Below are positions 1-6,917 of a stretch of 7,679 nt of DNA, one piece after another (the stretch's first letter is position 1; each line of letters opens with the position of its first letter). This stretch comes from Chloroflexi bacterium RBG_13_51_18 (GTDB lineage Bacteria; Chloroflexota; Dehalococcoidia; Dehalococcoidales; RBG-16-60-22): NCBI GenBank assembly GCA_001796495.1, contig MGMR01000038.1, positions 1-7,679 on the forward strand, read 5' to 3'. The notes under the pieces are model-generated. The model did not search any database, had not been told where the DNA came from, and saw nothing but the letters and a program-made list of their open reading frames with translations. Both the position numbers and the translations under genes were made by a program.

Positions 1-78
1 ATGGTCGATGAAAAAGATATAAAAGAAATACTTGCAGCCATACAAAAAGTCCTGCCTTTAGCCGGATTTAAAAAATAA
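1..78 (+). CDS. C-terminal end of a probable class V aminotransferase (partial)
   Basis: The first 25 codons are open from base 1 and end at TAA (76-78). The peptide begins MVDEKDIKEIL and ends LAGFKK. This fits the last helix of class V, PLP-dependent aminotransferases of the alanine-glyoxylate/serine-pyruvate group, where a GHMG-x-V-like segment is followed by an acidic DI-x-x-x-L-x-x-I/L helix. The ATG at base 1 is therefore probably an internal methionine, with the true start upstream of the window. The stop lies 19 bases before serA, in the same direction, which suggests one operon. If so, the enzyme may transaminate 3-phosphohydroxypyruvate, the product of SerA, but that is inferred from position only. 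No catalytic residue is visible in this fragment, so the family call rests on a short tail and on context. Confidence 0.55.
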   Translation: MVDEKDIKEILAAIQKVLPLAGFKK

Positions 79-97
79 GCAATAAAAGGATATTCCT

Positions 98-1690
98 ATG
101 GCGGATAAGAAAAAAAAGGTACTGATAACCGACCCCATTTCAGAAGAAGGCATTGATATTCTACTGAAAAACACGCAGGTCGATATCAAGGACGGTTTGA
201 AGCCGGAAGAAATCATCGCAATCATCGGCAATTATGACGCGCTGATAGTACGCAGTCAGACAAATGTTACCGCAGCCATTATAGAAGCAGGTAAAAACCT
301 GCAGGTTATCGCCCGCGCCGGCGTGGGCATCGATAACGTCGATGTGGAAGCCGCGACGCGCTGCGGCATTGTGGTCATCAACGCGCCGACCGGCAATACC
401 GTATCCGCCGCCGAACATGCCATTGCTTTGATACTGGCGTTGGCCCGCAACATACCTCAAGCAAACGCATCATTAAAAAGCTGCGTCTGGAAACGCAACG
501 AATTCATGGGCACGGAGTTAAGAGGCAAGACCCTGGGTATTATCGGTCTAGGCAACGTAGGGTCGGAGGTAGCCAAACGAGCGCAGGCTTTTGAAATGAG
601 GCTTATCGGTATCGATCCGCTGGTATCCGTCGATTACGCCCAGAAACTCGGCGTGACGCTCGTGGATATGAAGCAGCTTCTCAAAGAGTCCGACTTTATT
701 ACGCTGCATATCCCATTCAACTCACAGACCAAGGGACTCATCGGCGCAAAAGAACTTGCCATGGTCAAACCCAATGTACGCATCGTGAATTGCGCGCGCG
801 GCGGACTAATCGATGATAATGCGCTGGTAAAGGCTATTCATGAAAAAAAGGTGGCCGGCGCGGCGATAGATGTTTTCGAGAAAGAACCCTGCACCGAAAG
901 CATCCTTTTCGGTGAACCAAATATAATTGTCACGCCTCACCTGGGAGCTTCGACAACCGAAGCGCAGGTACTCGCTGCCAGGGACGTCGCCGAACAAATA
1001 GTGGATATTTTCAAAGGTCTGCCTGCCAGAGCGGCGATTAACGTACCCTATATACCGTCGGAAACGCTGACGGCACTGGCGCCCTATATGAAGCTAGCGA
1101 CTATTTTATGTAAATTGGTCTATAAACTTGCCGAGGGGCAATCCAAGACAATACGCATCAAGTATAACGGCGATATCGCCAACTACGATACCAATGCTCT
1201 GAAGGCATCTGTAATCGGGGGACTGCTGGAAGGTGCCAGCGAGGAAAGAGTTAATATCGTCAACTGCAATGTTATCGCCGCCAAGCGCGGACTGACGATT
1301 ATTGAAGAAAAAGAGGCTACCTGCGCCAACTATGCCAGCCTGCTTACAGTGGAAATAATCACGACAAAGGGCTCCTGGACCGTGGCCGGTACTATCATGC
1401 ATAACGATTCACACATCGTGCGCATCAACGACTACTGGCTGGATATAGTGCCGACACCCGGCTCATATTTCCTCTTCAGCGACCACCGAGACAGGCCCGG
1501 ATTAATAGGAGCGGTTGGTAAAATCACCGGGGACGCCAACGTAAATATTAGCTCAATGCACCTTGGCCGACTGAAACAGCGGGGACAGGCTATGCTGGTG
1601 CTTAGCATGGACGAGCCTTTGACGGAGAAAGCACAGCAGGAGATCCTGGCTATCCCCGATGTATTTTCCGTAAAGCTGGTGGCGCTGTAA
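98..1690 (+). CDS. serA: D-3-phosphoglycerate dehydrogenase, long form with C-terminal ACT domain
   Basis: SerA catalyses the first committed step of serine synthesis in the cytoplasm: NAD-dependent oxidation of 3-phosphoglycerate to 3-phosphohydroxypyruvate. The 530 residues match the usual length of the long form. The split substrate domain covers about residues 7-100 and 285-315 and contains ARAGVGIDNVD near 72-82. The Rossmann NAD domain lies between, with GLGNVG at 150-155 and the NAD-ribose acid Asp173. The catalytic set of the D-2-hydroxyacid dehydrogenases is complete: Arg234 in NCARGG, Glu263 in EKEP and His281 in TPHLG. Residues about 320-450 fit the ASB (intervening) domain, and about 457-530 an ACT domain with DHRDRPGLIG at 462-471. 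In the family, ACT and ASB domains mediate serine feedback inhibition, which is likely here too. The start is supported by AAAGGA at 85-90, seven bases before the ATG. It lies between the aminotransferase tail and a rhodanese lipoprotein gene. Confidence 0.97.
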   Translation: MADKKKKVLITDPISEEGIDILLKNTQVDIKDGLKPEEIIAIIGNYDALIVRSQTNVTAAIIEAGKNLQVIARAGVGIDNVDVEAATRCGIVVINAPTGNTVSAAEHAIALILALARNIPQANASLKSCVWKRNEFMGTELRGKTLGIIGLGNVGSEVAKRAQAFEMRLIGIDPLVSVDYAQKLGVTLVDMKQLLKESDFITLHIPFNSQTKGLIGAKELAMVKPNVRIVNCARGGLIDDNALVKAIHEKKVAGAAIDVFEKEPCTESILFGEPNIIVTPHLGASTTEAQVLAARDVAEQIVDIFKGLPARAAINVPYIPSETLTALAPYMKLATILCKLVYKLAEGQSKTIRIKYNGDIANYDTNALKASVIGGLLEGASEERVNIVNCNVIAAKRGLTIIEEKEATCANYASLLTVEIITTKGSWTVAGTIMHNDSHIVRINDYWLDIVPTPGSYFLFSDHRDRPGLIGAVGKITGDANVNISSMHLGRLKQRGQAMLVLSMDEPLTEKAQQEILAIPDVFSVKLVAL

Positions 1691-1706
1691 TCAGGAGACC
1701 TTTCTA

Positions 1707-2153
1707 ATGCAACTCCAAGTATTTTACGTGCTGTGCTTATTAATTATTGCATTATCAATCTTGCCCGGTTGCGGCGATACAACCGGCCCTGGAATTGATA
1801 CACCGGCTCCGAACTTGGAACAGCAGCTAGTCAATATTGGTGTGTTAGAGGCGTACGATTTGATTCAGGCGAACAATGATAATCCGGACTTCATTATCAT
1901 AGACGTGCGCACACCCGAAGAATATGCCGCAGGGCATATAGAAAACGCTGTAATGGTCGATTATAATTCAGCCGGATTCCGTGAAGAAATCAGTAAGTTC
2001 GATAAAGATAAAAAGTATCTTATCTACTGCCTTACCGGATGGCGCAGCGCCAGAGCGCGGGACATTACGGAAGAACTAGGGTTCCGCTACGTTTACAATA
2101 TGGAGGGCGGCTTTACGGAATGGATAGCGGAAAACCTGCCGGTAGTTATATAA
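1707..2153 (+). CDS. Predicted lipoprotein with a single rhodanese domain
   Basis: This 148-residue protein has a hydrophobic leader (about residues 5-19) ending in a lipobox, LPGC, with Cys22 as the expected lipidated residue. It is therefore probably exported and anchored to the outer face of the membrane. The rest is one rhodanese domain, about residues 45-148: DVRTPEEY at 66-73, GHIENA at 76-81 and the active-site loop CLTGWRS at 108-114. Cys108 is intact, so the domain should be able to carry a persulfide. GGFTEW near 134-139 is the usual C-terminal signature. Single-domain rhodaneses of this type handle sulfane sulfur, but the physiological substrate is not predictable from sequence. 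AGGAGA at 1693-1698 sits eight bases before the ATG and fixes the start. The gene begins 16 bases after serA and is probably cotranscribed with it; I see no functional link to serine synthesis beyond that. Confidence 0.9.
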   Translation: MQLQVFYVLCLLIIALSILPGCGDTTGPGIDTPAPNLEQQLVNIGVLEAYDLIQANNDNPDFIIIDVRTPEEYAAGHIENAVMVDYNSAGFREEISKFDKDKKYLIYCLTGWRSARARDITEELGFRYVYNMEGGFTEWIAENLPVVI

Positions 2154-2190
2154 CTAGTGTTTATAATATCTCGAATTCTTCAATGCACGA

Positions 2191-2219
2191 TTGACTTGAC
2201 ATATTTACGGTGTTATCAT
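2191..2219 (+). promoter_or_regulatory. Candidate sigma-70-type promoter for udg-rnj-ftsK
   Basis: TTGACT (2191-2196) and TATCAT (2214-2219) are separated by exactly 17 bases, each one mismatch from the -35 and -10 consensus. They lie in the AT-rich gap between the rhodanese gene and udg, the only gap above 40 bases between plus-strand genes. Transcription would begin near 2226, leaving a leader of only about 13 bases before the udg ATG at 2239. The sole ribosome-binding candidate in it is a weak AGAGA at 2226-2230. An overlapping exact TTGACA (2196-2201) would give a spacer too short for the same -10. No operator-like inverted repeat was recognised. Confidence 0.5.
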
Positions 2220-2238
2220 ACTTCCAGAGATTACCAAA

Positions 2239-2841
2239 ATGTCCGCACTGACTGAACTCAATCAGCAATTAACCCTCTGCCATAAATGCGATATCGCCAG
2301 ATTGCGTACCAAGGTCGTGCCGGGCGAGGGGGCGGAGAATGCTGAAATTATGTTTATCGGCGAAGCGCCAGGCTGGCACGAAGACCAGCAGGGTCGTCCC
2401 TTTGTCGGCCAGGCGGGCCAATACCTTGACAGACTGCTTCTTTCCATTAATCTGAACCGGCAGCAGGTCTATATCGCTAACGTTATCAAATGCCGTCCGC
2501 CTGATAACCGCGACCCCCTGCCTACGGAAATCCAGAACTGCCGCGATTGGCTCGATAAACAGATTGATATAATCAAGCCTAAAATGATAGTAACACTGGG
2601 GCGATATTCCATGGCGATGTATTTCCCGGGCAAGAGCATTAGTAAAATTCATGGGACTGCGTTAAAGCATGACGGAATTATCTACTTTGCCATGTATCAT
2701 CCGGCGGCTGCTTTACACCAGCAAAGCCTGCGCAATGAAATAGAGGCGGATATGCAGAAAATTCCCAGGCTGATTGCCGAGATAAACAAGGTCCAGGAAG
2801 AAGAACCGCCGCCACAACAGCTTAATATGTTTGAGGTTTAA
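2239..2841 (+). CDS. udg: Family 4 uracil-DNA glycosylase with a 4Fe-4S cluster
   Basis: This enzyme removes uracil, from cytosine deamination or dUTP misincorporation, out of DNA and so starts base excision repair. At 200 residues it matches family 4 (UDGa type). The four cluster ligands have the family spacing: Cys14 and Cys17 as C-x2-C, then Cys85 in VIKCRPP and Cys101 in NCRDW. Motif GEAPG at 41-45 followed by ED at 48-49 marks family 4 rather than family 5. GRPFVGQAG at 52-60 belongs to the uracil pocket, and HPAA at 154-157 is the second active-site motif. The C-terminal tail after about residue 185 is acidic and proline-rich and ends QLNMFEV; QLNMF (194-198) resembles a beta-clamp binding pentapeptide. 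The gene is first in a tight group with rnj and ftsK, probably transcribed from the promoter just upstream. Its ribosome-binding site is weak. Confidence 0.95.
   Translation: MSALTELNQQLTLCHKCDIARLRTKVVPGEGAENAEIMFIGEAPGWHEDQQGRPFVGQAGQYLDRLLLSINLNRQQVYIANVIKCRPPDNRDPLPTEIQNCRDWLDKQIDIIKPKMIVTLGRYSMAMYFPGKSISKIHGTALKHDGIIYFAMYHPAAALHQQSLRNEIEADMQKIPRLIAEINKVQEEEPPPQQLNMFEV
2833..2836 (+). promoter_or_regulatory. Ribosome-binding site of rnj, inside the end of udg
   Basis: GAGG at 2833-2836 is the only Shine-Dalgarno-like sequence before the rnj ATG at 2848. It lies within the last codons of udg, whose stop codon occupies 2839-2841. The 11-base distance to the ATG is rather long. Ribosomes finishing udg would therefore cover this site, so rnj translation may be coupled to that of udg. 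Confidence 0.5.
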
Positions 2842-2847
2842 AACAAT

Positions 2848-4509
2848 ATGTCCAAATCAAAGCTAAAAGTTATTCCCCTTGGCGGGCTGGGAGAAATCGG
2901 GAAAAATATGATGGTACTCGAGTATGAGAACGATATCATCATCATCGATGCCGGCCTGATGTTCCCTGAAGAAGAAATGCTCGGCATCGACCTTGTGATT
3001 CCCGATTTCAGTTATGTTACCGAAAGAAAGGGACAAGTCAGGGGCATTATCATCACCCACGGTCATGAAGACCACATCGGGGCATTGCCCTACCTGCTGC
3101 CGCAACTGGATAATGTTCCCGTTTATTCTACAAAACTTACCAACGGTCTTATCAGCGTCAAGCTCAAGGAAAGAAAAACCCGGGAAGGCGTCAACCTTAA
3201 AGTGTTAGGTCACGGAAGGCCAATAACTCTGGGCAAATTCCGTATTGAGCTGTTTCCCGTTTGCCACAGCATACCCGACGCTTCCGGCATTATCATACGG
3301 ACACCAGAGGGAGTGGTTATCCACAGCGGCGATTTTAAAATAGACCATACGCCGGTTAGCGGCCGGCCTACCGACCTCTCCCGTTTAGCGCAGCTTGGCG
3401 CCCAGGGGGTATTGCTCCTTTTATCCGATTCCACCTATGCCGAGCTTCCCGGCTATACGCCATCGGAACAAACAGTTGGTGAATCTCTGGATCATTTCAT
3501 TGCCAACGCTCCGGGACGGGTGATTGTAACTACCTTTTCTTCACTCATATCACGTATTCAGCAGGTAATCGATGCCGCCGCCAAGCACGAGCGCCGGATT
3601 TTCGTCGTCGGCCGCAGCATGACCGAGACGGTGCGGATTTCCCTGGAACTGGGCTATCTAAAGGCTCCCAACGGAATTCTGGGTAAGATTGAAGAGTTAA
3701 AAGGTTTGCCTGCCAATAAAATCGTGCTGGTTACTACCGGCAGCCAGGGTGAACCGACTTCGGCGCTGGTACGAATGGCCAACCGCGACCACAAGCACGT
3801 CCACATACAGCGCGGCGACACCATTATTCTTTCGGCAACGCCTGTACCCGGCAATGAATCGCTGGTAAACAGGACGGTCGACAATCTTTTTAGGCAAGGC
3901 GCCAGTGTTATCTACAGCAAACTGGGGCAGGTCCATGTTCACGGTCACGGCAGCCAGGAAGAACTCAAGCTTATATTGAGTCTGGCAAAACCGAAATTTT
4001 TCGCGCCTATCCACGGCGAGTACCGGCACCTTAGCCTGCACGCCCGCCTGGCGGAATCGGTAGGCATTCCGGCGGAAAATATCTTTGTTCTCGAAGACGG
4101 CGATATCCTGGAGCTGAATGCCAATTCCGCCAAGAAGAACGGCAAAGTAAGTTCGGGGCATGTGTATGTGGACGGTTTAAGCGTCGGCGATATAGGAGGC
4201 GTTGTACTGCGAACGAGAAGGATGCTCTCACGCGACGGGATTGTCGTCGTGATTATAGCCGTCAACCGGCAGACCGGTAAACTGATCGGGCGACCCGATA
4301 TCGTTACCCGCGGCTTTATCGATACAAGAGAGTTCGGGAACATGATTGAAGAGAGCCGCGAGCTTCTGATAAAGACGCTCGACCACAGCGGCAGTCGTGT
4401 ATCCGAATGGAGTTTTATAAATACCAAGGTCAGGGATGCGCTGGACAGATTCTATTACGAGCGCACCAAGCGCCGACCGATGATTCTCCCATTTATGGTC
4501 AAGGTCTAG
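2848..4509 (+). CDS. rnj: Ribonuclease J (metallo-beta-lactamase/beta-CASP nuclease)
   Basis: RNase J is a cytoplasmic enzyme that combines endonuclease and 5'-to-3' exonuclease activity and acts in mRNA decay and in rRNA and other RNA maturation. The 553 residues match the family, for example about 555 in Bacillus RNase J1. The N-terminal metallo-beta-lactamase part opens with VIPLGGLGEIGKN at 8-20 and carries the zinc motif HGHEDHIG at 71-78, with further ligands at His140 and Asp162. The beta-CASP insert covers about residues 200-350, with TTFSS at 229-232 and VTTGSQGEP near 295-303. The lactamase fold resumes with the phosphate-binding segment HVHGHGS at 363-369 and the ligand His389 in PIHGEYRHL. 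About 450-553 form the C-terminal domain used for dimerisation in the family. All metal-binding positions are intact. The gene follows udg by six bases, and ftsK follows after 13. It appears to be the only nuclease of its type here; whether the genome has a second copy cannot be seen. Confidence 0.96.
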   Translation: MSKSKLKVIPLGGLGEIGKNMMVLEYENDIIIIDAGLMFPEEEMLGIDLVIPDFSYVTERKGQVRGIIITHGHEDHIGALPYLLPQLDNVPVYSTKLTNGLISVKLKERKTREGVNLKVLGHGRPITLGKFRIELFPVCHSIPDASGIIIRTPEGVVIHSGDFKIDHTPVSGRPTDLSRLAQLGAQGVLLLLSDSTYAELPGYTPSEQTVGESLDHFIANAPGRVIVTTFSSLISRIQQVIDAAAKHERRIFVVGRSMTETVRISLELGYLKAPNGILGKIEELKGLPANKIVLVTTGSQGEPTSALVRMANRDHKHVHIQRGDTIILSATPVPGNESLVNRTVDNLFRQGASVIYSKLGQVHVHGHGSQEELKLILSLAKPKFFAPIHGEYRHLSLHARLAESVGIPAENIFVLEDGDILELNANSAKKNGKVSSGHVYVDGLSVGDIGGVVLRTRRMLSRDGIVVVIIAVNRQTGKLIGRPDIVTRGFIDTREFGNMIEESRELLIKTLDHSGSRVSEWSFINTKVRDALDRFYYERTKRRPMILPFMVKV

Positions 4510-4522
4510 CGGCAGGAGTGAT

Positions 4523-6877
4523 ATGCCCAGAAAAAACCCGATGGATAGACTAAAGTCCCGCACCAAGAACACACCGGGAAGGCGGAAGACATCCGGCGGT
4601 TCATACAGGTTTTTTACATCAAAGCCGTTCTGGTATCTGGTAGTTTTATTCATCATCGTGGCGCTGGTGGCCGTTTTTCACATGGAAGTAAACGACTTTT
4701 TCCTGGCGGTTTTCGAGGCTATCGGGTGGGGGCTGGTATTTATTGCAGGTATGATTATTATACTTGCGGTACTTATCTGGCGTCGCAGGCTTGATACTTT
4801 ACAACGCCACTGGAACCGCTGGATAGGCGCAATATTCTTTATCCTGGCGGTATGGGGGATACTGGGGTTAATCCAGTACCAAAATGCCCTTACCCCAAAC
4901 GGGCTCGGAGGAAGTTTTGGGAGGGGTATTGCAGGCAATCCAGGTCCTGACGCTCTAGGCACTTTCCTCGGTGTGCTTTGCGTCTTTGGCTATACTGTAG
5001 CCGGTATATTATTCATGACGCCTTTAAAAAGCTTTAGTGCTTTAGGGAAATTCTTCAACTGGCTTACCTTACGAGCCGAAGCAAAACCTTCCAGAAAGAT
5101 ACTGGTTCAAGATAAAAAACAAACAACGTCACGGATTATACAGCAACGACCATCCTACGAAAGCAAACCAGGCCTGCCGCCGGAAATGGAGCAGCCGCTG
5201 GTACCCCCGGAAATATCTAAATCAACCAGGAGGTTGATAGAAGCCGCCGAAAAAGCCGCCGAACTGAGAAAGGCCGCCATGTCAGTGGATACTGTTTCAG
5301 CCGACCAAAATTTACACCAGGTAGCTGCCGATGTCTGGAAAAAATACGGACATTCGGGAGAATTAGTAGAAATCGAAGGCTGGCACCTGCCGCCTATCGA
5401 TATCCTGGATACATCACCTGAAGTACAGTTCAGCGAAGCCGATAATTTACAACGGGCAAAGCTCATCGTGGATACGCTGGCGAGTTACGGCGTCGATGCC
5501 AAGGTGGTACAAATTAACGCCGGTCCTACGGTCACGCAGTTCGGTGTTGAACCCGGCTGGGACGTTAGATATAAGGAAATCAAAGAAAGGGACCGCGACG
5601 GAAATATCCAGATACGACGCGAGGAGTTATCCAAGACGAGGGTAAAGGTCGAGAGGATCAACTCTTTATCCAACGACCTTGCATTAGCGATGGCAGCGCC
5701 TACGATCAGGATTGAAGCCCCGGTCCCGGGTAAATCATACATTGGTGTCGAAGTACCTAATATGACCTCGGACATGGTCAGCCTGCGCGGAGTAGTAGAG
5801 ACCAGCGCTTTCCAGAAACTGGCATCAAAGGCTAAAATGGCCCTGGCGCTGGGTAAGGGGGCCGGGGGTGAATCTATAGCAGCCGACCTTACCAAAATGC
5901 CTCACCTTCTCGTTGCGGGGGCAACCGGCAGCGGCAAGACGGTCTGCCTCAATACCATAATCTGTTGCCTCTTGATGAACAATACCCCCAATGATGTGAG
6001 ATTCATTCTTATCGACCCGAAGAGAGTGGAACTGACGCAATACAACAGTATTCCTCACCTAGCTACACCGGTTATCGTCGATACCGATAAAGCTCTAAAT
6101 GCTTTACGCTGGCTCTGCCAGGAGATGGAACAGCGCTATAAAGTTTTAGCGTCCGCCGGCACACGCCACATAGAGGGATATAACAAAGATAAAAAAGGCA
6201 CCGACAAGTTGCCTTATCTCGTTCTAATTATCGACGAACTGGCCGACCTGATGATGGCGGGCTACGATGAGGTTGAAACCAACCTATGCCGCCTGGCACA
6301 GCTTGCCCGAGCGACGGGCATCCACCTGATTGTGGCTACCCAGCGACCTTCCGTGGATGTTGTTACCGGTCTGATTAAAGCCAACTTCCCAACCCGTATA
6401 AGCTTTGCGGTTACATCACAGGTAGATTCCCGGACTATTCTGGACGGAGCCGGCGCGGAGAAGCTTTTAGGCCGGGGCGATATGCTGTACATGCCTACCG
6501 AGGCAGCGAAACCAAAGCGCCTGCAGGGCTGCTTCCTTTCCGACGCCGAGATAGAGCGCCTGGTGTATTTCTGGGGCGGGCAGAGGAAAGAAGAACCGGA
6601 TAAACTAAAGATGGAAACGCTTATCGCTACCGCTCCTACCGGGACTATCGGCGGGCACCCCCGCGACCCCCTGCTGGAACAGGCGAAAGAACTCGCCAGG
6701 CAGCATGAAGAGGTCTCAACGTCTTTCCTGCAGCGTCGTCTGCATATAGGCTACCCGCGCGCGGCCAGGCTAAAGGAACAGCTGGACGCGGTTCTAGCGC
6801 AGGAAAGGGGCAGCCAGTTAGACGAATCTATTGCAGAGAGCATGGATGAAGAAGAGGGGGAGGAAGGATTTAATTAA
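4523..6877 (+). CDS. ftsK: DNA translocase FtsK/SpoIIIE
   Basis: FtsK is a membrane-anchored, ATP-driven DNA pump that moves chromosome ends through the closing division septum and aids dimer resolution. The 784 residues fit the short SpoIIIE-like form. A basic N-terminus (1-35) precedes four membrane segments at about 37-54, 60-86, 100-118 and 146-167; the loop between the third and fourth is glycine-rich. A linker with a charged helical stretch (about 231-255) leads to the motor. The motor has GPTVTQFGVEPG at 334-345, Walker A GATGSGKT at 466-473, Walker B LVLIIDELAD at 566-575 and VATQRPSVDVV at 604-614. The C-terminal gamma domain (about 715-775), a winged helix that reads DNA polarity signals, shows STSFLQRRLHIGYPRAARL, followed by an acidic tail. 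Two oddities are an extra segment at about 346-372 and a diverged gamma wing. AGGAG at 4514-4518 supports the start, though only four bases from the ATG. The gene starts 13 bases after rnj. Confidence 0.96.
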   Translation: MPRKNPMDRLKSRTKNTPGRRKTSGGSYRFFTSKPFWYLVVLFIIVALVAVFHMEVNDFFLAVFEAIGWGLVFIAGMIIILAVLIWRRRLDTLQRHWNRWIGAIFFILAVWGILGLIQYQNALTPNGLGGSFGRGIAGNPGPDALGTFLGVLCVFGYTVAGILFMTPLKSFSALGKFFNWLTLRAEAKPSRKILVQDKKQTTSRIIQQRPSYESKPGLPPEMEQPLVPPEISKSTRRLIEAAEKAAELRKAAMSVDTVSADQNLHQVAADVWKKYGHSGELVEIEGWHLPPIDILDTSPEVQFSEADNLQRAKLIVDTLASYGVDAKVVQINAGPTVTQFGVEPGWDVRYKEIKERDRDGNIQIRREELSKTRVKVERINSLSNDLALAMAAPTIRIEAPVPGKSYIGVEVPNMTSDMVSLRGVVETSAFQKLASKAKMALALGKGAGGESIAADLTKMPHLLVAGATGSGKTVCLNTIICCLLMNNTPNDVRFILIDPKRVELTQYNSIPHLATPVIVDTDKALNALRWLCQEMEQRYKVLASAGTRHIEGYNKDKKGTDKLPYLVLIIDELADLMMAGYDEVETNLCRLAQLARATGIHLIVATQRPSVDVVTGLIKANFPTRISFAVTSQVDSRTILDGAGAEKLLGRGDMLYMPTEAAKPKRLQGCFLSDAEIERLVYFWGGQRKEEPDKLKMETLIATAPTGTIGGHPRDPLLEQAKELARQHEEVSTSFLQRRLHIGYPRAARLKEQLDAVLAQERGSQLDESIAESMDEEEGEEGFN

Positions 6878-6917
6878 CGACCTGCAGCTGAAGCGGTTAT
6901 TTATTTGAACAGCTTTT

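Noticed and set aside
1..78. A free-standing 25-residue peptide gene starting at the ATG at base 1
   Set aside because: The frame is open at the edge, and the peptide looks like the terminal helix of an aminotransferase, so it is more simply the tail of a longer gene.
2162..2167. Exact TATAAT hexamer just after the rhodanese gene
   Set aside because: No -35-like hexamer lies 16-18 bases upstream and there is no correctly spaced extended -10 TG, so the promoter at 2191-2219 is the better candidate.
3697..4427. Long antisense open frames opposite rnj, and similar ones opposite serA and ftsK
   Set aside because: They overlap well-supported conserved genes, show no recognisable domain or ribosome-binding site, and their low-complexity composition follows from codon use on the other strand.
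6846..6868. Purine-rich GAAGAGGGGGAGGAAGG-like run near the ftsK stop as a chromosome orienting sequence (KOPS/SRS-like)
   Set aside because: It does not exactly match GGGNAGGG or GAGAAGGG, and it is explained by codons for the acidic C-terminal tail.
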